Below are positions 26,005 to 34,848 of a stretch of DNA of 64,000 nucleotides, piece by piece. The translations under genes and the position numbers were made by a program. The notes beneath the pieces were generated by a model. It searched no databases and was not told where the DNA came from. It saw only the letters and a program-made list of their open reading frames with translations. The stretch is from positions 868,001 through 932,000 of the forward strand of contig NZ_JACCAE010000001.1 in the NCBI RefSeq assembly GCF_013409205.1. Direction: 5' to 3'. Position 1 is the stretch's first letter; every line of letters starts with the position of its first letter. The stretch is from Janibacter cremeus. Its GTDB lineage: Bacteria; Actinomycetota; Actinomycetes; Actinomycetales; Dermatophilaceae.

Positions 26005-27309
26005 ATGACCAGCCCAGATTGGCATCCCCCGGCGGCGTCCGGACCGCTCGATGCGACCGTGACGCTGCCGGGGAGCAAGTCCCTGACCAACCGATACCTC
26101 GTCCTGGCCGCCCTGGCGAGCGGGACCTCCCGGCTGCGCCGCCCCCTTCGCTCCCGTGACACCGAGCTGATGGCGCAGGCGCTGCGCCAGCTCGGCGCCG
26201 GAGTCGACGACGCCACCTCCTCGGCGAACGCGCTGGCCTCCCCCGACTGGCTGGTCACCCCCGCCACCCTGCGTGGTGGCCGGGCGATCGACTGCGGCCT
26301 CGCCGGGACCGTGATGCGCTTCCTGCCGCCGGTGGCGGCGCTCGCCGATTCCCCCGTGACCTTCGACGGCGACGAGCACGCCCGGGTGCGGCCCATGGCC
26401 GCGACCATCGATGCGCTCCGGGACCTCGGGGTCGACGTCGACGACGGCGGAACCGGCACCCTCCCCTTCGTCGTGACCGGAGGAGGCTCGGTCGGTGGCG
26501 GGAGAGTCGTGGTCGACGCGTCGGCGTCCTCGCAGTTCGTCTCCGCCCTGCTGCTGGCCGGGTCCCGCTTCGAGGAGGGGATCACCGTCGTGCACGAGGG
26601 CGAGCAGCTCCCCTCACTCCCGCACATCGAGATGACCGTCGAGACGCTGCGCGATGCCGGCGCCGAGGTCGACGACTGCGAGCCGCACACCTGGCGCGTC
26701 GAGCCGGGCGAGCTGCTGCCGCTGGACGTCACGGTCGAGCCGGACCTGTCCAACGCGGCGCCCTTCCTCGCCGCTGCGGTCGTCGCGGGAGGGACGGTCG
26801 TCGTGCCGGACTGGCCGCAGCACACCACCCAGGCCGGGGACCGCATCCGCGACGTGCTCGACCAGATGGGCGCCGAGGTCCGGCTGGACGCGCACACGCT
26901 CACCGTGATCGGTGACGGCAGCCCGCACGGCGTCGACATCGACCTCAGCGACGCCGCCGAGCTGACGCCGGTCGTCGCCGCCCTCGCGGGCTGCGCCGAC
27001 GGGCCCTCGATCATCCGGGGGGTCGGGCACATCCGCGGCCACGAGACCGACCGGATCGCCGCCCTGTCGCGGGAACTGGGCGCGCTGGGCGTCGAGGTGA
27101 CCGAGCGCGAGGACGGGCTGCGGATCGACCCGCAACCGCTGCGCCCGGCGACGTTCCACACCTATGCCGACCACCGCATGGTCATGGCCGGCGCCGTCAT
27201 GTCGGTCGCCGCGCCCGGCACCGTCATCGAGGACCCGGGGACGGTGGCGAAGACGGTGCCCGACTTCGTCGGACTCTGGGAGTCCATGATCGGGACGTCG
27301 GCCCCCTGA
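26005..27309 (+). CDS. aroA: 3-phosphoshikimate 1-carboxyvinyltransferase (EPSP synthase)
   Basis: Sixth step of the shikimate pathway, joining shikimate-3-phosphate and PEP. The 434-residue protein has LPGSKSLTNRYLVLAALASG (substrate lysine), CGLAGTVMRFLPPVAAL, SSQFVSALLLAG, the central EPDLSNAAPFLAAAV and HRMVMAGAVMSVAAPG near the end. It is followed by rsgA (TGATG overlap) and hisN, the usual actinobacterial order. Confidence 0.95.
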   Translation: MTSPDWHPPAASGPLDATVTLPGSKSLTNRYLVLAALASGTSRLRRPLRSRDTELMAQALRQLGAGVDDATSSANALASPDWLVTPATLRGGRAIDCGLAGTVMRFLPPVAALADSPVTFDGDEHARVRPMAATIDALRDLGVDVDDGGTGTLPFVVTGGGSVGGGRVVVDASASSQFVSALLLAGSRFEEGITVVHEGEQLPSLPHIEMTVETLRDAGAEVDDCEPHTWRVEPGELLPLDVTVEPDLSNAAPFLAAAVVAGGTVVVPDWPQHTTQAGDRIRDVLDQMGAEVRLDAHTLTVIGDGSPHGVDIDLSDAAELTPVVAALAGCADGPSIIRGVGHIRGHETDRIAALSRELGALGVEVTEREDGLRIDPQPLRPATFHTYADHRMVMAGAVMSVAAPGTVIEDPGTVAKTVPDFVGLWESMIGTSAP

Positions 27310-28397
27310 TGGGTCGCTCGGCGCGCCAGTGGGACGAGTCCGACGTCCGGGTGCGCCCGAACCGCCGGGGCTCGCGACCACGCACCAAGGAACGCCCCAA
27401 GCACGAGGACGCGATCATCGGTCGCGTCACCGCCGTCGACCGGGGACGCTGGACGACACTCGTGCCGGGTACCCCCGAGCGCGTCGTCACCGCCATGCGT
27501 GCCCGCGAGCTCGGCCGCACCCCGATCGTCGTCGGCGACCGGGTCGGCATGGTCGGTGACACCTCCGGGCAACGCGACACCCTCGCCCGGATCGTGCGCG
27601 TCCAGGAGCGCGAGACCGTGCTGCGGCGCACCGCCGACGACACCGACCCGGTCGAGCGGGTCATCGTCGCCAACGCCGACCAGCTCGTCGTCGTCGCGGC
27701 GCTCGCCGACCCGCAGCCGAGGCCCCGACTCATCGACCGGTGCCTCGTTGCCGCGTACGACGCCGGCATGGACCCGCTGCTCGTGCTGACGAAGGCCGAC
27801 CTCGCATCGGCGCATGACTTCCTGGCGCAGTACGCGCCGCTGGACGTGCCGCACGTCGTCACCTCGGTGCTGGTGCCCGGGAGCACGGGTCTGGCGCACC
27901 TGCGCGAGCGCCTCGCCGGGCGAGTCTCCGTGCTCGTCGGGCACTCCGGCGTCGGCAAGTCCACCCTCGTCAACGCGCTCGTGCCCGCTGCCCATCGGGC
28001 CACCGGCCTCGTCAACGACGTCACCGGCCGCGGCCGCCACACCTCCACCAGTGCTCTCGCCCTACGCCTGCCCGCCGTGGATCCGCAGGAGCCGCTGCTC
28101 GCCGTGGATCCGCAGGAGCCGCTGCTCGAGGGGGACCCGGACGTGGCGGGCTGGATCATCGACACACCCGGCATCCGCTCCTTCGGGCTCGCGCACGTCG
28201 AGGCGGAGACGATCATCCGGCACTTCCCCGAGCTGTGGGCGGGCGCCGATGCCGGCTGCCCGCGGGGCTGCAGCCACGACGAGGACGACTGCGCACTCGA
28301 TGCCTGGGTGGCCGAAGGACACGCCGGACCGGGCGGGGAGCAGCGGCTGGACTCCCTTCGCCGGCTGCTGCGGGCGCGCTCCGGCGAGGACTCCTGA
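27309..28397 (+). CDS. rsgA: Ribosome small-subunit-dependent GTPase A
   Basis: A late 30S assembly factor. The 362-residue protein has an N-terminal OB-like domain, then the circularly permuted G motifs: G4 LTKAD, G1 GHSGVGKST, the switch region TGRGRHTST, and G3 DTPGIRSFG. A C-terminal zinc knuckle follows, GCPRGCSHDEDDCAL. Between the switch and G3 the residues AVDPQEPLL occur twice in a row because of a 27-base direct duplication (28074-28127). The ATG overlaps the aroA stop. Confidence 0.94.
   Translation: MGRSARQWDESDVRVRPNRRGSRPRTKERPKHEDAIIGRVTAVDRGRWTTLVPGTPERVVTAMRARELGRTPIVVGDRVGMVGDTSGQRDTLARIVRVQERETVLRRTADDTDPVERVIVANADQLVVVAALADPQPRPRLIDRCLVAAYDAGMDPLLVLTKADLASAHDFLAQYAPLDVPHVVTSVLVPGSTGLAHLRERLAGRVSVLVGHSGVGKSTLVNALVPAAHRATGLVNDVTGRGRHTSTSALALRLPAVDPQEPLLAVDPQEPLLEGDPDVAGWIIDTPGIRSFGLAHVEAETIIRHFPELWAGADAGCPRGCSHDEDDCALDAWVAEGHAGPGGEQRLDSLRRLLRARSGEDS
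28074..28127 (+). repeat. 27-base tandem duplication inside rsgA
   Basis: Positions 28074-28100 and 28101-28127 are identical and in frame, each coding for AVDPQEPLL. No other rsgA segment is repeated, so it looks recent. Confidence 0.9.
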
Positions 28398-28454
28398 TCG
28401 GCTGCGCCGCGACACGGTCCACGCGGGTGCGGCCCGCTCGGGTACGTTGACGAG

Positions 28455-29249
28455 ATGCCCGCGAGCCCCTACGCCGACGACCTCCAACTGGCCCATGTCC
28501 TCGCCGACCGGGTCGAGCAGATCACGATGGCGCGGTTCCGGGCCGATGATCTCGTCGTCGAGTCCAAGCCGGACCTGACCCCGGTCAGCGACGCCGATCG
28601 GGCCTGCGAGGAGACCATCCGCTCCCAGCTCGCGCGCTCGCGCGGGCGGGATGCGGTCGTCGGTGAGGAGTTCGGTACCACCGGGTCCGGCGACCGGCGC
28701 TGGATCATCGACCCGATCGACGGCACGAAGAACTACGTCCGCGGCGTCCCCGTCTGGGCCACGCTGATCGGCCTCGTCGACGGCGACGAGTGCGTCATGG
28801 GGCTCGTCGCCGCTCCCGCACTCGGCCGCCGCTGGTGGGCCGCGCAGGGGGCCGGCGCCTGGACCGGGCGGTCACTCGCACAGGCCCGCTCGATCTCGGT
28901 GTCCAAGGTCTCGCGGCTCGGCGACGCCTCGCTCTCCTACAGCTCGCTCGAGGGGTGGCGAGAAGGGGGCCGCGGCCGCTCCTTCCTCAACCTCACCTCC
29001 GACCTGTGGCGCACGCGGGCGTACGGCGACTTCTGGTCCTACATGCTCGTCGCCGAGGGAGCGGTCGACATGGCTGCCGAGCCCGAGCTCGAGCTGTACG
29101 ACATGGCCGCCCTCGTCACGATCGTCGAGGAGGCCGGTGGGCGCTTCACGTCCTTGGCCGGCGAGCGCGGGCCCTGGGGTGGCAATGCCGTCGCCACCAA
29201 CGGGCTGCTGCACGACGAGGTGCTGGCGCGGTTGCAGCCCGACGCCTGA
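28455..29249 (+). CDS. hisN: Histidinol-phosphatase of the inositol-monophosphatase family
   Basis: Dephosphorylates histidinol phosphate in actinobacterial histidine synthesis. The 264-residue protein shows the metal sites [11 protein letters not shown] and [15 protein letters not shown], and the C-terminal [19 protein letters not shown]. The aroA-rsgA-hisN order is the conserved actinobacterial arrangement, which favours HisN over a generic inositol phosphatase. Confidence 0.88.
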   Translation: MPASPYADDLQLAHVLADRVEQITMARFRADDLVVESKPDLTPVSDADRACEETIRSQLARSRGRDAVVGEEFGTTGSGDRRWIIDPIDGTKNYVRGVPVWATLIGLVDGDECVMGLVAAPALGRRWWAAQGAGAWTGRSLAQARSISVSKVSRLGDASLSYSSLEGWREGGRGRSFLNLTSDLWRTRAYGDFWSYMLVAEGAVDMAAEPELELYDMAALVTIVEEAGGRFTSLAGERGPWGGNAVATNGLLHDEVLARLQPDA

Positions 29250-29435
29250 CTCTCGCCCAGCGCAGGCGGGAGCGCGCCACGCTCGACGTCCGGCTTCTCA
29301 CCCGGATCAGGTGATGCCACCGACTCCTGCCGGTGACAGGCTCGGACCACCCCGGACCCCTCGCGCACGCGGAAGCGCTACCCGGGCGCGTCGAGCGAGC
29401 CAACGCCGGCGCCGTCGAGCGGACAGGGAAAGCAC

Positions 29436-30815
29436 ATGGACGAGCACACCCGGTCATCGCACGCCGACTCGGACCTCTTCGGCAATCGATTCGCCACCAG
29501 GGAGGTGCCCAGCCGGACCTTCCCCGCGTCCGGCATGTCAGCCCTGGACGCGATGCGTCTGGTCAGTCAGGACCTCGCGCTGGAGGGCGACCCCGCCCGG
29601 AACCTCGCCACCTTCGTCACCACGTGGATGGAACCCGAGGCACAGCGGCTGATCGCCACCAACCTCCACCGCAACTTCATCGACCACGCCGAGTACCCCC
29701 GCACCGCGGAGATCGAGCAGCGCTGCATCCGCATGCTCGCCGACCTCTTCCATGCGCCGGGCCCGACGACCGGCGCACGCACGCAGGGCTCCTCCGAGGC
29801 GATCATGCTCGGGGCGATGTCGCTGAAGTGGAACTGGCGGCAGCGTCGGGGCCTGGACCGCGACTCGCCGCAGGCGCCCAACCTCGTCTTCGGTGGCGAT
29901 GTCCACGTCGTCTGGGAGAAGTTCTGCCGCTACTTCGACGTCGAACCACGCATCGTTCCCCTTCAGCCCGGCAAGTACACCATCGGGCCGGAGGACGTGG
30001 AGCCCCACCTCGACGAGAACACCATCGGGGTCGCTGCCGTGCTCGGGACGACCTTCACCGGCCACAAGGACGACATCACCGGCATCAACGACCTGCTGGT
30101 CAGGGTGAAGTCCGAGCGCGGTCTGGACATCCCACTGCACGTCGACGCCGCGAGTGGCGGATTCGTGTGGCCCTTCCTCTACCCGGACTCCGCGTGGGAC
30201 TTCCGACTGGAGCAGGTGCGCTCGATCAACGTCTCCGGCCACAAGTTCGGGCTGGTCTATCCGGGCATCGGATGGCTGATCTTCCGTGAGCGGGCCGACC
30301 TGGCGCAGGACCTCGTCTTCACCGAGAACTACCTGGGCAAGACCGACGAGACCTTCACGCTGAACTTCTCCACCGGGTCGGCCATGCTCCTGGCCCAGTA
30401 CTACAACCTCGTGCGGTACGGCCGCGCCGGGTACCGGTACGTCATGACGAACATGCAGACGAATGCGCAGGCGCTGGCCGAGCAGCTGAAGGCGATGGGA
30501 CGGTTCGAGATCATCGGTGAGGACGAGGAGCAGCTGCCGCTGGTCGCGTTCCGCCTTGCCGGGGATCCCGGCTACGACGAGTTCGACATCGCCTGGCAGC
30601 TGTCGGCCGAGCGCGGCTGGATGGTTCCGGCCTACACCCTGCCGCCCGACGCACACGAGGTGACGATCATGCGAGCCCTCGTCAAGGAGACGATGAGTCG
30701 CGAGCACGTCGACACGCTCGCCCGTGACATCGACCAGGCGTGCGGCACGCTGGACAAGAAGGGCAGCGCCCACGCGTCCGAGCGCCGGAAGGTCGTGACC
30801 GGTCCTGGTCACTGA
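29436..30815 (+). CDS. Glutamate decarboxylase
   Basis: Converts glutamate to GABA with proton consumption, for acid resistance and nitrogen flow. The 459-residue group-II PLP enzyme has TGARTQGSSEAIMLGAMSLK, HVDAASGGFVWPFLYP and the PLP-lysine motif NVSGHKFGLVYPGIGW. The N-terminus (LFGNRFATREVPSRTFP) is typical of GadB-type proteins. No GABA antiporter gene is adjacent. A strong hairpin follows. Confidence 0.93.
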   Translation: MDEHTRSSHADSDLFGNRFATREVPSRTFPASGMSALDAMRLVSQDLALEGDPARNLATFVTTWMEPEAQRLIATNLHRNFIDHAEYPRTAEIEQRCIRMLADLFHAPGPTTGARTQGSSEAIMLGAMSLKWNWRQRRGLDRDSPQAPNLVFGGDVHVVWEKFCRYFDVEPRIVPLQPGKYTIGPEDVEPHLDENTIGVAAVLGTTFTGHKDDITGINDLLVRVKSERGLDIPLHVDAASGGFVWPFLYPDSAWDFRLEQVRSINVSGHKFGLVYPGIGWLIFRERADLAQDLVFTENYLGKTDETFTLNFSTGSAMLLAQYYNLVRYGRAGYRYVMTNMQTNAQALAEQLKAMGRFEIIGEDEEQLPLVAFRLAGDPGYDEFDIAWQLSAERGWMVPAYTLPPDAHEVTIMRALVKETMSREHVDTLARDIDQACGTLDKKGSAHASERRKVVTGPGH

Positions 30816-30877
30816 CGTGCCTCGACGCGGTACCTCGCGCGGCCCGGGCCTCGACGCGGCCGGAGACGTGCCTTGAT

Positions 30878-30912
30878 GCGGCCGGGCCACACCGCTTGGT
30901 GTGCCCGGCCGC
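30878..30912. terminator. Bidirectional terminator after the glutamate decarboxylase
   Basis: Arms GCGGCCGGGCCACACC (30878-30893) and GGTGTGCCCGGCCGC (30898-30912) around GCTT, one bulge, between convergent genes. The stem is 15 pairs. Confidence 0.75.
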
Positions 30913-30919
30913 GCCACGG

Positions 30920-31372
30920 TCAGGCGCGTACCCGCCCGGCGGACTCGCGGCCCTGAGTCGTCAGGGCCCAGATGACTGCCACGTCGAGGGCGATGATGAC
31001 GATCCCCCACAACGGGTAGTACGGCAGCCACATGAAGGCCGCGATCGCACTGAGGCCGGCGATGAACACGCCGACGGAGCGGGCCACGACATTCCCGGTG
31101 AAGATACCTATGCCCGACAGCAGCAGCACCACACCCAGGACGAGGTGGATCCATCCCCATGTCGTCACGTCGAACTTGAAGATCCAGTCGTTCGTCACGA
31201 CGTAGAGCTCGTCACTGGCAACCGCCACGATGCCGGCGATGATCTGGAAGATCCCGGTGAGGGCGAGGATCGTCCCGGCGAAAACCGTCCATCCGGTGGC
31301 CCAGGCACTCGGTTGATCCCCGGACGTGCGACTGTCCCGGGTTGGTTGCGTCATGTCGCCCGTGTCCTGCAT
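30920..31372 (-). CDS. Four-helix membrane protein of the DUF7144 type
   Basis: A 150-residue protein with four membrane helices (VFAGTILALTGIFQIIAGI; WIHLVLGVVLLLSGIGIF; SVGVFIAGLSAIAAFMWLPY; GIVIIALDVAVIWALT). It has the WxxFxGxxLxLxGxFQxIxG start typical of this small actinobacterial family. The first ~25 residues are hydrophilic. Start at 31372 or the ATG six codons later. No function known. Confidence 0.75.
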   Translation of the reverse strand: MQDTGDMTQPTRDSRTSGDQPSAWATGWTVFAGTILALTGIFQIIAGIVAVASDELYVVTNDWIFKFDVTTWGWIHLVLGVVLLLSGIGIFTGNVVARSVGVFIAGLSAIAAFMWLPYYPLWGIVIIALDVAVIWALTTQGRESAGRVRA

Positions 31373-31476
31373 GGCTACCCCCAGATCTCGTGGTCACCCG
31401 TGATGAGTGACCCATTCACGGTAGGAGGAGACCCGCGTCGAGGGCATCACCCACGATGGGTGACGCATCCTGCGCT

Positions 31477-31544
31477 CACGAGGGACTCTGGGCAACCGAC
31501 ACCCCAAACTTTCCGTCTGTTGTGTGCTAGGAGTCCCTCTCGTG
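31477..31544. repeat. 70-base hairpin element, left copy
   Basis: Inverted arms CACGAGGGACTC and GAGTCCCTCTCGTG enclose a core with ACCGACACCCCAAA and GTTGTGTGCTAG. A second copy in the same orientation is at 58745-58816. This copy lies 9 bases after the stop of the split endonuclease-like gene (minus strand). It could be a terminator or a mobile hairpin unit. Confidence 0.8.
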
Positions 31545-31552
31545 CACGGTGA

Positions 31553-31949
31553 TCACGCCCGACGACTGCGGATCCAGCGTTCCGGGGCGACGAGATGCTG
31601 CCGGGACGCGGTGATCTGCGCCAGCCGGGTCTGGGTCGCTCCCCACTGGCCGAAGACCATCCTGTACGTCAGCCGCGTCGTGAAGTAACCCAGCTCGAGG
31701 GCACCCCCGTCCCGGTGGCGGTCGTACTCGTACCCGGACTCACCCGTGTGGTGGGCCCGGCTGTCGAGCTCGATGATCCAGCGCCGGCCGACCAGCAGGT
31801 CCACGCGGCCGACCCCGGGGATCTCGACCTGGGCCCGGACCGGGATGTTGCGCAGCTGGAAGTACAGCCGCACCTTGCTCTCCGTCCCCGACTCGGCCGA
31901 GGCACTGGCTCGTGCCAGCACGCGGTTAACCGATCGTGGCACGGAGCTG
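31553..31949 (-). pseudogene. Split AbiEi/DUF559-type protein, C-terminal half
   Basis: Carries the DUF559/Vsr-like endonuclease fold: RASASAESGTESKVRLYFQL, VPGVGRVDLLVGRRWIIELD, then HHTGESGYEYDRHRD. The N-terminal half lies 26 kb away at 58219-58646 on the same strand. Bases 31947-31949 (CTG) also flank the right edge of the island; joining the halves at one CTG gives an uninterrupted frame reading IDVIRSSVPRSVNRVLARA. The ORF runs past 31949 into island DNA, but that part is not native. Confidence 0.85.
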
Positions 31950-32072
31950 TGCCGCGACAGATCAGTCCCGTCAGCTTCGAACTGCAACACTGCAACCAGC
32001 ACGCGGCATCAAGCCGCATAACCCGGTGACCAAGAAACGGGGTCAAGGCAAGGCCAATGTAAGGATGTGGGT

Positions 32073-32804
32073 GTGAAGTCACTCTATGTCGGCGTGCAAG
32101 ACGTGCCACCCCTACTCAACGATCCGGTTGTTGTCATCGATGTGCTGCGGGCTTTCACAACCTCAGCGTGGGTGCTAAGTCGACGGCCGGCAGGCTTATC
32201 GCTGAGTCCTACACGCATAGGTGCGCTTCGCCTCAAAGCAGAGTTGGGGGCCGGCGCGGTGGCGATCACCGATGGCGAGTTGTCTGAGGGGTTCGACATG
32301 GGTAACTCTCCTGGTCAAGCCCGAAGATTCCCTCTCCAAGGGAGGCCCGTCGTGCAAGTCACCAGCAACGGGACCGTCGGAGTACACGCTGCCCGCCATG
32401 CCCCCCTCATTCTGTGCGCGAGCCTTGCCAATGCATCTGCCACGGCACGAGCCATACGGGCCAGCGGCTCTAAGCGCGTCATCTATGTAGTAACGGGCAA
32501 CCAGGGAACAGCCGATGAAGACCTCGCCTGCGCCGATCTCATCCACGCACAGACCAAGGGAACCGGGTTGCCAACCGACAGCGTCGAACGAGTTCGTGGG
32601 TCGGCCGCGGCACACGCGCTGCGAGAAGACATCGCCGCGTGCCGCCCAGGGGTCAGCAGTGACGACGTCGATCTCGCATGCGAGATCGATCGCTTCGATT
32701 TCGCCCTGATCACGGAAGAAAACCATGGACGCTTCGATCTACGGTCGAGTACTTCTGAGCGGGGACGCTGGCTGGAGGGTGGTGGTGTGAGACGAACCAC
32801 GTAG
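32073..32804 (+). CDS. ComB-like 2-phosphosulfolactate phosphatase family protein
   Basis: A 243-residue protein with the family core VVVIDVLRAFTTSAWVL, GFDMGNSPGQARRF, TSNGTVGVHAA and a late NHGRFDL. ComB enzymes make sulfolactate in the coenzyme M route; actinobacterial members have no settled role. GTG 32073 was preferred because AAGGA lies seven bases upstream; GTG 32067 is too close. First gene inside the island's left end. Confidence 0.75.
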   Translation: MKSLYVGVQDVPPLLNDPVVVIDVLRAFTTSAWVLSRRPAGLSLSPTRIGALRLKAELGAGAVAITDGELSEGFDMGNSPGQARRFPLQGRPVVQVTSNGTVGVHAARHAPLILCASLANASATARAIRASGSKRVIYVVTGNQGTADEDLACADLIHAQTKGTGLPTDSVERVRGSAAAHALREDIAACRPGVSSDDVDLACEIDRFDFALITEENHGRFDLRSSTSERGRWLEGGGVRRTT

Positions 32805-33029
32805 GCGTCATCGTTGGGTGTGCGGCCTATCGGCGATGACCTGGATCACACAGGGAGCGAGTAAACTAGCGGACAAAGACGATCATCAACAACGTGGAAA
32901 CGGAGACGGCTTCCACCTGACGCACAGGGTCTCGGTGGGACACCTCCCTACCCGGAGTGCTTGGGGAATGTCTGCAGAAGCCATATTCGGGGTTGCGGGC
33001 GCAACCATTGCAGTGAACTGACTCGTGGC

Positions 33030-34373
33030 TCAGCCTTCGTCGGGGTCGCGGGAGATCCCCGGGAGAAGGGTGTATCCCCTGCGCAGCGCGTCCATCGCTC
33101 CCGGGGACTCGGCTACGAGGTCTAGTGAGCGTTGGTGGTAGCGCCAGATCATCCACGCGCCGAAACCCCACAGCAGGAACTGCGAGCTCATCGCGATCCG
33201 GAAGTTGTCCAGCGTGTAGGTCTGCGGTCCGCCCGGCGCGATCTGGTCGAGGATGATCCCCACGAGGGCCATCGTCGTCAACGACGCGACGAAGCCGCCC
33301 ATGTTGACCATCCCGGACGCCCGCCCGTAGCGCTCGCTGCGGTGGAAGCTACGGGCCAAGTCGAAGGCGATCAAAGACCCCGGACCACCGACCGCGGTGA
33401 CCGAGACGAGGACGATCAGCAGCCACAGCGGCGACTGGGTCGGCAACGCGAGCACGATCGCCCAGACCAGCGAGATGGCACCGACGAGCACCAGGGCCAT
33501 CAGCGAGCGGTAGTAGGGGTGACGGCCGGTCCAGCGGCCGATCGTCGGCCCGGCGAAGAGCGCAACGAAGGTCATCCACGTCAGCAGCGCCGAGGCCTGC
33601 CCCGGCGTCAGACCCTGCCCCGCGACGAGGAAAGGGAACCCCCAGAGCAGCGCGAAGACGGTCGGGGCGAACTGCGTGGTGAAGTGCACGGAGAACCCGA
33701 GTCGGGTTCCCGGATCACGCCACACCTGACCGAGACTGTCGCGCAGGGCGCGGATCTTGATCTTCTCGACGGCGCCGCGCTCGTAGGGCGAGTCCTTGGC
33801 GACGAGGAAGATCCCGAGGATGCCCACGACGCCGAGGAAGCCGGCCGTCGCGTAGGTCATCGTCCAGCCCCAGGCGTGCAGGGCGGCGCTGAGCGGGATG
33901 GCCGCGGCGACGGCACCCATCTGCCCGACCATCCCGGTGAGCTGGGTGATGACCGGCGCTTGGCGCACGAGGAACCACAAGGCGATCAGGCGCAACACGG
34001 AGGTGAAGACCATCGCGTCGCCGGCACCGATCAGGGCTCGAGCACCCAGGCCCATCGCGAAGCTGTCCGCCGTGGCGAACCACAGCTGTCCCGCGGTCAT
34101 CGCCACGAGCCCGCTGATGATCAGCGCCTTGGACCCGAAGCGGTCGAGCAGCACACCGACCGGGATCTGCATCCCCGCGTACACCGCGAGTTGGAGCACG
34201 GTGAAGGTCGCCAGCTGGCTGCCGCTGATGTCGAAGCGCTCGGCCGCGAGGAGCCCGGCGACCCCAAGGGAGGTGCGGTGGAAGACCGCGAGCACGTAGA
34301 CGGCGAGCGCAGTCGCCCAGATGACGTAGGCACGACGCCGCCCTATGTTGTGCAGCTGTTGTGCCCCGGTCAC
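33030..34373 (-). CDS. Major facilitator superfamily transporter
   Basis: A 447-residue permease with twelve predicted helices and the MFS loop LLDRFGSKALIISGL (GxLxDRxG-like). Other helices include YAGMQIPVGV and SLIAFDLARSFHRSERYGRA in the second half. Its GC and codon use resemble the chromosome more than the other island genes do. Substrate unknown. It faces the ComB-like gene convergently, and IS3 remnants begin 46 bases upstream of its start. Confidence 0.85.
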   Translation of the reverse strand: MTGAQQLHNIGRRRAYVIWATALAVYVLAVFHRTSLGVAGLLAAERFDISGSQLATFTVLQLAVYAGMQIPVGVLLDRFGSKALIISGLVAMTAGQLWFATADSFAMGLGARALIGAGDAMVFTSVLRLIALWFLVRQAPVITQLTGMVGQMGAVAAAIPLSAALHAWGWTMTYATAGFLGVVGILGIFLVAKDSPYERGAVEKIKIRALRDSLGQVWRDPGTRLGFSVHFTTQFAPTVFALLWGFPFLVAGQGLTPGQASALLTWMTFVALFAGPTIGRWTGRHPYYRSLMALVLVGAISLVWAIVLALPTQSPLWLLIVLVSVTAVGGPGSLIAFDLARSFHRSERYGRASGMVNMGGFVASLTTMALVGIILDQIAPGGPQTYTLDNFRIAMSSQFLLWGFGAWMIWRYHQRSLDLVAESPGAMDALRRGYTLLPGISRDPDEG

Positions 34374-34418
34374 GAATTCATGCCATTGAATACGGCCGCA
34401 TCGCCGGAGAGGGCTCTC

Positions 34419-34740
34419 TGTCGCGTTCCAGGTCTGATGGAGCTCTCATTCCACGGAAGGATGAGGGTCATGGCAGCACCAAGAAAGTACCCCGAGGAGC
34501 TTCGGGAGCGGGCAATCCGGATGGCAGTCGATCTGGGTCGTGACCCAACAACGATGGCGGGTGGACGGTCAGCGAGAAGACCGTCGCGGATTCGATACGC
34601 CGCCAGTGCCTGGTCGTGCGAACGGTCAAGCGTCGCAACGGTTTGACCGTCCAGGACAGGACGACGCCGAAGTTCCCGGATCTGGTCCGACGGGACTTCA
34701 CCGCGCAGTGCCAGGACAGCAAGTGGGTAGGCGTTCTGCA
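34419..34740 (+). mobile_element. Chimeric IS3-family remnant
   Basis: 34419-34555 matches the left end and orfA start of the IS3 copy at 55563 (TGTCGCG terminus, then MRVMAAPRKYPEELRERAIR). At about 34556 it fuses to part of a different IS3 orfB (GGWTVSEKTVADSIRRQ, LTVQDRTTPKFPDLVRRDFT). A run of C residues follows near 34750. Not functional. Confidence 0.8.
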
Positions 34741-34848
34741 AGACCATTGCCCCCCCCCCCCGACTTCGGCTCCACCTAGCTTCCACCACTGCTACACCTC
34801 GTGAGGTAGTTAGTGCGTCAAGTCTCTACCTTGGATCTAGCTCCATAC

